From Tissierella sp. (GTDB lineage: Bacteria > Bacillota > Clostridia > Tissierellales > Tissierellaceae), in assembly GCF_031460495.1 (NCBI RefSeq), contig NZ_JAVKTS010000001.1, positions 62,001 through 126,000 on the forward strand: a DNA stretch of 64,000 nucleotides, read 5' to 3'. The notes under the pieces are model-generated. The model did not search any database. It saw only the letters and a program-made list of their open reading frames with translations, and had not been told where the DNA came from. Both the position numbers and the translations under genes were made by a program. Shown piece after piece: positions 60,217 through 64,000 of the stretch (its first letter is position 1; each line of letters begins with the position of its first letter).

Positions 60217-61905
60217 ATGCAAAAGAGCTATAAAAGATTTTTACCTTTAATTTTAAGTTATCCTAAGTATCAATTTTTAGGATTGCTTTTTTCGCTATTA
60301 GCATCTTTGTTTAGTTCTGGATCCTCTTATACATTGAAGATATTAATAGATGATGTCCTAATACCAAAGAAGTTAGATATGATTTGGACTATACAATTTA
60401 TCTTCATAGGATTAGTATTATTAAATGGAATATTTACAATACTTAAAACCTATTTTTTATATAAATCTAGTACGAAAACTATGGTTGATATAAGAAAAAA
60501 ACTATTCAGTAAATCTTTACAATTGTCAATGGATTATCATAACACAACTCCAGCGGGAGATATAATATCCATTATGGTTAATGATGTAAATGCACTATCA
60601 AGAACTTTATTCGGAAGTTTAGCAGAATTTTTTTCTTCAGTAATTACAATATTCGTTGTTCTAATTTGGCTACTTTATCTAGATTTTAGATTAACCATAA
60701 TAACAATTCCGATATTCCCCATATTAATACTAGTATTTAAAACATTAAATAAATATTTAGAAAGAGTGAGTATTAAGTCTAGAGAAAGTAATGTATCTAT
60801 GATAAATGCAATTACTGAAATGATAAATGGAATTAAATCAATAAAAATTATGAACTTGGATATGGAACAAAATGATATATCTGAAAAATCTTTTATAAAT
60901 GTTGCAAAATGTACTCTAAAATATGAATTGATTTTTACTTTAATGAACTTATCTACTTGGATGTTAATTATGGTACCCTATCAAGCCATATTATATGGAA
61001 TTGGTGGTACATGGTATGTAAAGAATGGAACGCCAACAATTGGTTTGTTAATGGCTTTTGGAAATTTTACCAATATGTTGATAGGACCTACATTATCCTT
61101 ACTAAATGTGTTTAGTAATTTGACTAATGCAGATATCTCTTTAGATAAAATAGAAGGATTTTACAGAGAACCTTCTGAGCAATTAGGAAGAAACGCTATA
61201 GAAGACATTCGAGACCCTAATATAGAATTTAAAAATGTAACTTTTACTTACAATAATAAAGAAGAACCTATATTAAAAGATATAAGCTTTAATTTAGAAA
61301 GTGGAAAGATTATAGGACTTACTGGAAGATCTGGGTCAGGGAAAACCACTATTTTAAACATATTAACAGCATTTTATATGCCAGATAAAGGAAGTATACT
61401 TATTAACAACCAATCTTTATATGATGTATTACTTTCAGAATGGAGAAATGAGATATCTTACTTAACACAAGATTCTTTTATATTTAGTAATACTCTTAGA
61501 TATAATTTATCGTTATTTGATAAAAATATAAGTGAAAAACAATTATTAGATGTAATAAATCAGGTAGATCTATTGAGTTGGTTTAAAAGTTTACCCAATG
61601 GATTAGATACATATTTAGGAGAAAAAGGTGCGAATATAAGTATAGGGCAGAAACAAAAACTAGGTATTGCCCAAGCTATACTAAAAAAATGTTCTATATT
61701 AATTTTAGATGAACCAACTTCTGCATTGGATTTTATCAGTGAAAAATCTATAATGAATATATTAAATAATATAAAAGAAGAAAAAATTATATTAGTAGTC
61801 TCACATAGAGATGAAACCTTGCAAAAGATGGATGAAGTAATAATTCTAGAGGATGGTAACATTATGAAGATTGGAAAATGGGTAGATATAAAAGAATTCT
61901 ATTGA
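60217..61905 (+). CDS. ABC exporter, ATP-binding and permease fused
   Basis: 562 residues: a six-helix permease domain (about 15-300; for example FLGLLFSLLASLFSSG and IFVVLIWLLYLDF) and a C-terminal ATPase domain with TGRSGSGKTT (Walker A), ANISIGQKQKLGIAQAILKK (a degenerate signature, ISIGQ) and LILDEPTSALD (Walker B). There is no N-terminal C39 peptidase domain, so the leader must be removed by another protease. It follows the maturase by 32 nt with AGGTGA as ribosome binding site and is expected to export the modified peptide. Confidence 0.93.
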   Translation: MQKSYKRFLPLILSYPKYQFLGLLFSLLASLFSSGSSYTLKILIDDVLIPKKLDMIWTIQFIFIGLVLLNGIFTILKTYFLYKSSTKTMVDIRKKLFSKSLQLSMDYHNTTPAGDIISIMVNDVNALSRTLFGSLAEFFSSVITIFVVLIWLLYLDFRLTIITIPIFPILILVFKTLNKYLERVSIKSRESNVSMINAITEMINGIKSIKIMNLDMEQNDISEKSFINVAKCTLKYELIFTLMNLSTWMLIMVPYQAILYGIGGTWYVKNGTPTIGLLMAFGNFTNMLIGPTLSLLNVFSNLTNADISLDKIEGFYREPSEQLGRNAIEDIRDPNIEFKNVTFTYNNKEEPILKDISFNLESGKIIGLTGRSGSGKTTILNILTAFYMPDKGSILINNQSLYDVLLSEWRNEISYLTQDSFIFSNTLRYNLSLFDKNISEKQLLDVINQVDLLSWFKSLPNGLDTYLGEKGANISIGQKQKLGIAQAILKKCSILILDEPTSALDFISEKSIMNILNNIKEEKIILVVSHRDETLQKMDEVIILEDGNIMKIGKWVDIKEFY

Positions 61906-62238
61906 AGGAGAATATAGATTTTTTTATTAATGTAGACTTAGAGAATAATATACTCTAAAACTATTGATTTTATAAGATGACAAGTAATAAGAGTAATTGT
62001 AGAGTGATACAGTCTTATGGAATGCTGTATCACTCTTGTTTAATAGAGCTAGAGAATTTCCAAATTATATAAGATAGCAATATAAACTTTTATTAAAGTT
62101 TTAGCACATATACAATGTCATAAACTAACAAATTTCGACACCATACTTATGCTATTATGTTAAATGTATACTTTTTATAAGGAATAGGAAGATTGTTCTT
62201 TTAACCTATTTATTCTAAAGAAAGAGAGAGTGATCTGT
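61906..62238. other. intergenic region with operon terminator
   Basis: Contains the RiPP operon terminator at 62001-62041. The rest (62042-62238) shows no ORF and no promoter I can assign with good spacing. Confidence 0.5.
62001..62041 (+). terminator. intrinsic terminator of the RiPP operon
   Basis: AGAGTGATACAG (62001-62012) pairs with CTGTATCACTCT (62025-62036) around a 12-nt loop; a short T-rich stretch follows. Confidence 0.8.
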
Positions 62239-63507
62239 ATGAGAAAAACAAATTTATTAGTTTCTATTTTAGCTATTGTTTTAGTAATTACTTTAGTAGG
62301 ATGCTCAAAAGATACAGAGGAATACATTAGTAATGAGCTATTAAGTACTGAAGTAAAATCAGATAGTGTTGAAGGACTAACAATGGAAGAAAGATTAAAG
62401 GATTTTGAATACCTATATGAATATGTTATAGAGAATTATCCATTATTAAAGGTTAATGAGAGAATAAATGGAGTTGATTGGGTAGGAAAAAAGGATGATT
62501 TTAAGAAGACCATAGAAAGTACTAAAACAGATCAAGATTTTATTGATGCATTAGAGAAAATGCTAGAAGAATTAAATGATATATATACAGGTACAATTGG
62601 GCTGAGCATTTTTAAGCGTGTTTATGGTATATATATTAGCCCAGAATATAAAGACGACTACAAGCCATGGGTTGAATTACTTATTCAAGATAATGTAATA
62701 GAGATGTATGACTTTGATGAATCTCAATTAGCATTAGTAGAGGATAGTCAATATGCATCTAAGGAAGTTGGAAATTTAGCATATTGTAAAACAGACATAG
62801 TAGTCCCTAATGAAGTAGGATATATAAAGATCTATAGTCTGAATACTGATAGAATTGAAGAAGATGGAAAGATAATAAGAGATTTTTTAATGGAAATAAA
62901 AGACTATGACAAGCTTATAGTAGATATAAGAGATAAAACAAGAACCATGGGAGATGACGACTATTGGATAAAAAATATAGTAGAGCCTTTGGCTAAAGAG
63001 GATATAACAGCTGAGAATTATTTACTTATGAAAGGAAGCTATGGGAAAGAATTCTATGAGTATAGGGGTATGGACTTTGCACCAATAACTGAATTGGATA
63101 GTAGTATTCTAGATAAATTTGCAAATGATGCAAAAACAGATTTTGATTATTATCATTTGAAAAATAAAACAATAAAACCTGTAGATCCTATTGGATTTAA
63201 AGGCAAGATATATTTACTAGTTGATAAAACAGCTCAATTTGCATCAGAAAACTTTGCTGCATTTTGCAAAGATAGTGGATTTGCAACAGTTGTAGGCAAG
63301 ACAACTTCTGGTAGAAGCTTTTTATTTGATACTATATTTGTTCCATTACCAAGTGGAATAGTCATAGAAACAAGTGGATTGCTTATGTTAAATGGAGATG
63401 GAACCATAAGGCAGGAGGCATATGTAGTACCTGATATTGAAGTGGATACCACAATAGGATCTAGCTTTGAAAGAGATAATGCAATCCAATATATAGTTAA
63501 TGATTAA
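62239..63507 (+). CDS. S41-like lipoprotein lacking the catalytic serine
   Basis: A 422-residue lipoprotein: signal peptide with lipobox LVGC (Cys22). The rest aligns along its length with the S41 protease at 29789 (RLKDFEYLYEYVIENYPLL, YDKLIVDIRD, GFKGKIYLLVD, NFAAFCKDSGFATVVGKTT). The nucleophile site reads TAQFASE, where the active relative has VSSAAE, so Phe334 replaces the catalytic serine; the GNSGG after DIR is also lost (DKTRT). It is probably an inactive binding protein. The ATG at 62239 follows GAGAGTG. It lies next to the RiPP locus but after its terminator. Confidence 0.8.
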   Translation: MRKTNLLVSILAIVLVITLVGCSKDTEEYISNELLSTEVKSDSVEGLTMEERLKDFEYLYEYVIENYPLLKVNERINGVDWVGKKDDFKKTIESTKTDQDFIDALEKMLEELNDIYTGTIGLSIFKRVYGIYISPEYKDDYKPWVELLIQDNVIEMYDFDESQLALVEDSQYASKEVGNLAYCKTDIVVPNEVGYIKIYSLNTDRIEEDGKIIRDFLMEIKDYDKLIVDIRDKTRTMGDDDYWIKNIVEPLAKEDITAENYLLMKGSYGKEFYEYRGMDFAPITELDSSILDKFANDAKTDFDYYHLKNKTIKPVDPIGFKGKIYLLVDKTAQFASENFAAFCKDSGFATVVGKTTSGRSFLFDTIFVPLPSGIVIETSGLLMLNGDGTIRQEAYVVPDIEVDTTIGSSFERDNAIQYIVND

Positions 63508-63612
63508 TAGCAAGAGAATTCTACTTGAAACTCTTGAACTATGGCATAAATAATTTAGGAGTTTGATAGTTATTAATAAATAGACAACTTTTATTAGAGA
63601 GAGGATTTTATT

Positions 63613-64000
63613 ATGATACAAACCAATAAAAGAAAAATTAGACTGACAACATGGGGAGCTTCAAAGATAATTTTACTAGATATGATATGCACACTTGTAA
63701 TTAGTACATTAATCATTTTGATTTCTAAAGCCTTAGGGGTTAGTAGCAAACATCCTCTGTTTGACGCTTTAAACAAAATTATACCTTTGATAATTGTATT
63801 TATTGTGCTTAATAAGAAGTTTATACTATCAGTTAAAAGCAATTTGATTGTAAAGAAGGAGCATTTTAGAATAATTGTCCCATTAGTTATAGCTATTACT
63901 GGAGTAAATATAGTAATGTCAGAAGTGGGTAATTACATAAAGTTGATATTTCCTATGAGTGATTTTTGGAAAGAAGCATTTAAATCAGCATTTTCAGGAG
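63613..64000 (+). CDS. CPBP-type membrane protease, N-terminal part (3' partial)
   Basis: The gene runs off the right edge; 129 codons are present. A basic N-terminus is followed by hydrophobic segments (IILLDMICTLVISTLIILIS; KIIPLIIVFIVLN; FRIIVPLVIAITGVNIVMS), then SEVGNYIKLIFPMSDFWKEAF. This layout is typical of CPBP intramembrane (Abi) proteins before their EExxxR motif, which would lie outside the window. The ribosome binding site GAGAGGA fits the ATG at 63613. A leader-removal or immunity role for the RiPP is possible, but the gene is separate from the operon. Confidence 0.55.
   Translation, partial: MIQTNKRKIRLTTWGASKIILLDMICTLVISTLIILISKALGVSSKHPLFDALNKIIPLIIVFIVLNKKFILSVKSNLIVKKEHFRIIVPLVIAITGVNIVMSEVGNYIKLIFPMSDFWKEAFKSAFSG

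Noticed and set aside
1-64000. tRNA, rRNA, CRISPR arrays, insertion sequences or prophage
   Set aside because: No cloverleaf with a CCA-type end, no rRNA sequence, no spaced short repeats, no transposase or integrase motifs were seen on reading both strands.

Overview
The window is an AT-rich stretch of chromosome from an anaerobic, spore-forming low-GC Firmicute, most likely a member of the Clostridia. The signs are a CotF-like coat protein, a Tlp spore protein and a CwlD-type cortex amidase; a c-di-GMP-II riboswitch and a preQ1-I riboswitch; strong AGGAGG-type ribosome binding sites with frequent GTG and TTG starts; and many intrinsic terminators. No rRNA, tRNA, CRISPR array, insertion sequence or phage module was seen. 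The genus cannot be fixed from the sequence alone.

Layout. (a) 1-6.5 kb: the 3' part of a diguanylate cyclase gene, cysS behind an unusual structured leader and translationally coupled to an acetyltransferase, a UPF0173 metallo-hydrolase, a Cys-rich pentapeptide-repeat protein, a transglutaminase-like protein and an AraC/GyrI-type regulator. (b) 6.5-24.2 kb: an accessory stretch. It holds a TetR-controlled flavin operon (FMN-binding protein, flavodoxin, decayed third gene); a cassette-like run of GNAT acetyltransferases with a NUDIX hydrolase and a P-loop kinase; DUF4474 and metallophosphoesterase genes; spore genes; a MerR/TipAS regulator with a classic 19-bp-spacer promoter; and several AraC plus GyrI-domain regulators, one of them a pseudogene. 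Two genes truncated at their 5' ends (a HelD-like helicase and a DUF975 membrane protein) lie head to head across a probable deletion scar at about 21.65 kb. (c) 24.2-36.8 kb: a preQ1-I riboswitch driving queT and queF (queuosine precursor salvage), helD, and a series of secreted or wall-associated proteins (fascin/FN3/copper-amine-oxidase-N mosaic, S41 protease, polysaccharide deacetylase, glucosaminidase).

(d) 37.0-46.4 kb is a coherent surface-fibre locus. A c-di-GMP-II riboswitch overlapping a terminator precedes a NarL-type two-component pair, then two small SipW-type secreted proteins (one with ten perfect hexapeptide repeats), an enlarged SipW-like ER-type signal peptidase, two TasA/camelysin-like subunits, a DUF5305-like membrane protein and an SLH-domain anchor protein. 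The inferred logic is that c-di-GMP and the two-component system together control assembly of a TasA-like matrix fibre anchored to the S-layer.

(e) 46.6-57.1 kb is mostly housekeeping (tlp, ychF, TetR with a perfect palindromic operator plus two acetyltransferases, a FAD oxidoreductase with a YuzB-like partner, EamA transporter, TtcA-like enzyme, DEAD-box helicase). (f) 57.2-62.0 kb is the most interesting part: a quorum-sensing-type RiPP locus. An HTH-TPR (RRNPP-like) regulator is divergent from a 48-codon exported-peptide gene across a 32-bp near-perfect palindrome that covers both -35 boxes. They are followed by a Cys/Gly-rich 53-residue precursor peptide, a radical SAM/SPASM maturase whose start is embedded in a 19-bp perfect hairpin, and an ABC exporter without a leader-peptidase domain. 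The window closes with an S41-like lipoprotein that lacks the catalytic serine and the 5' part of a CPBP-type membrane protein.
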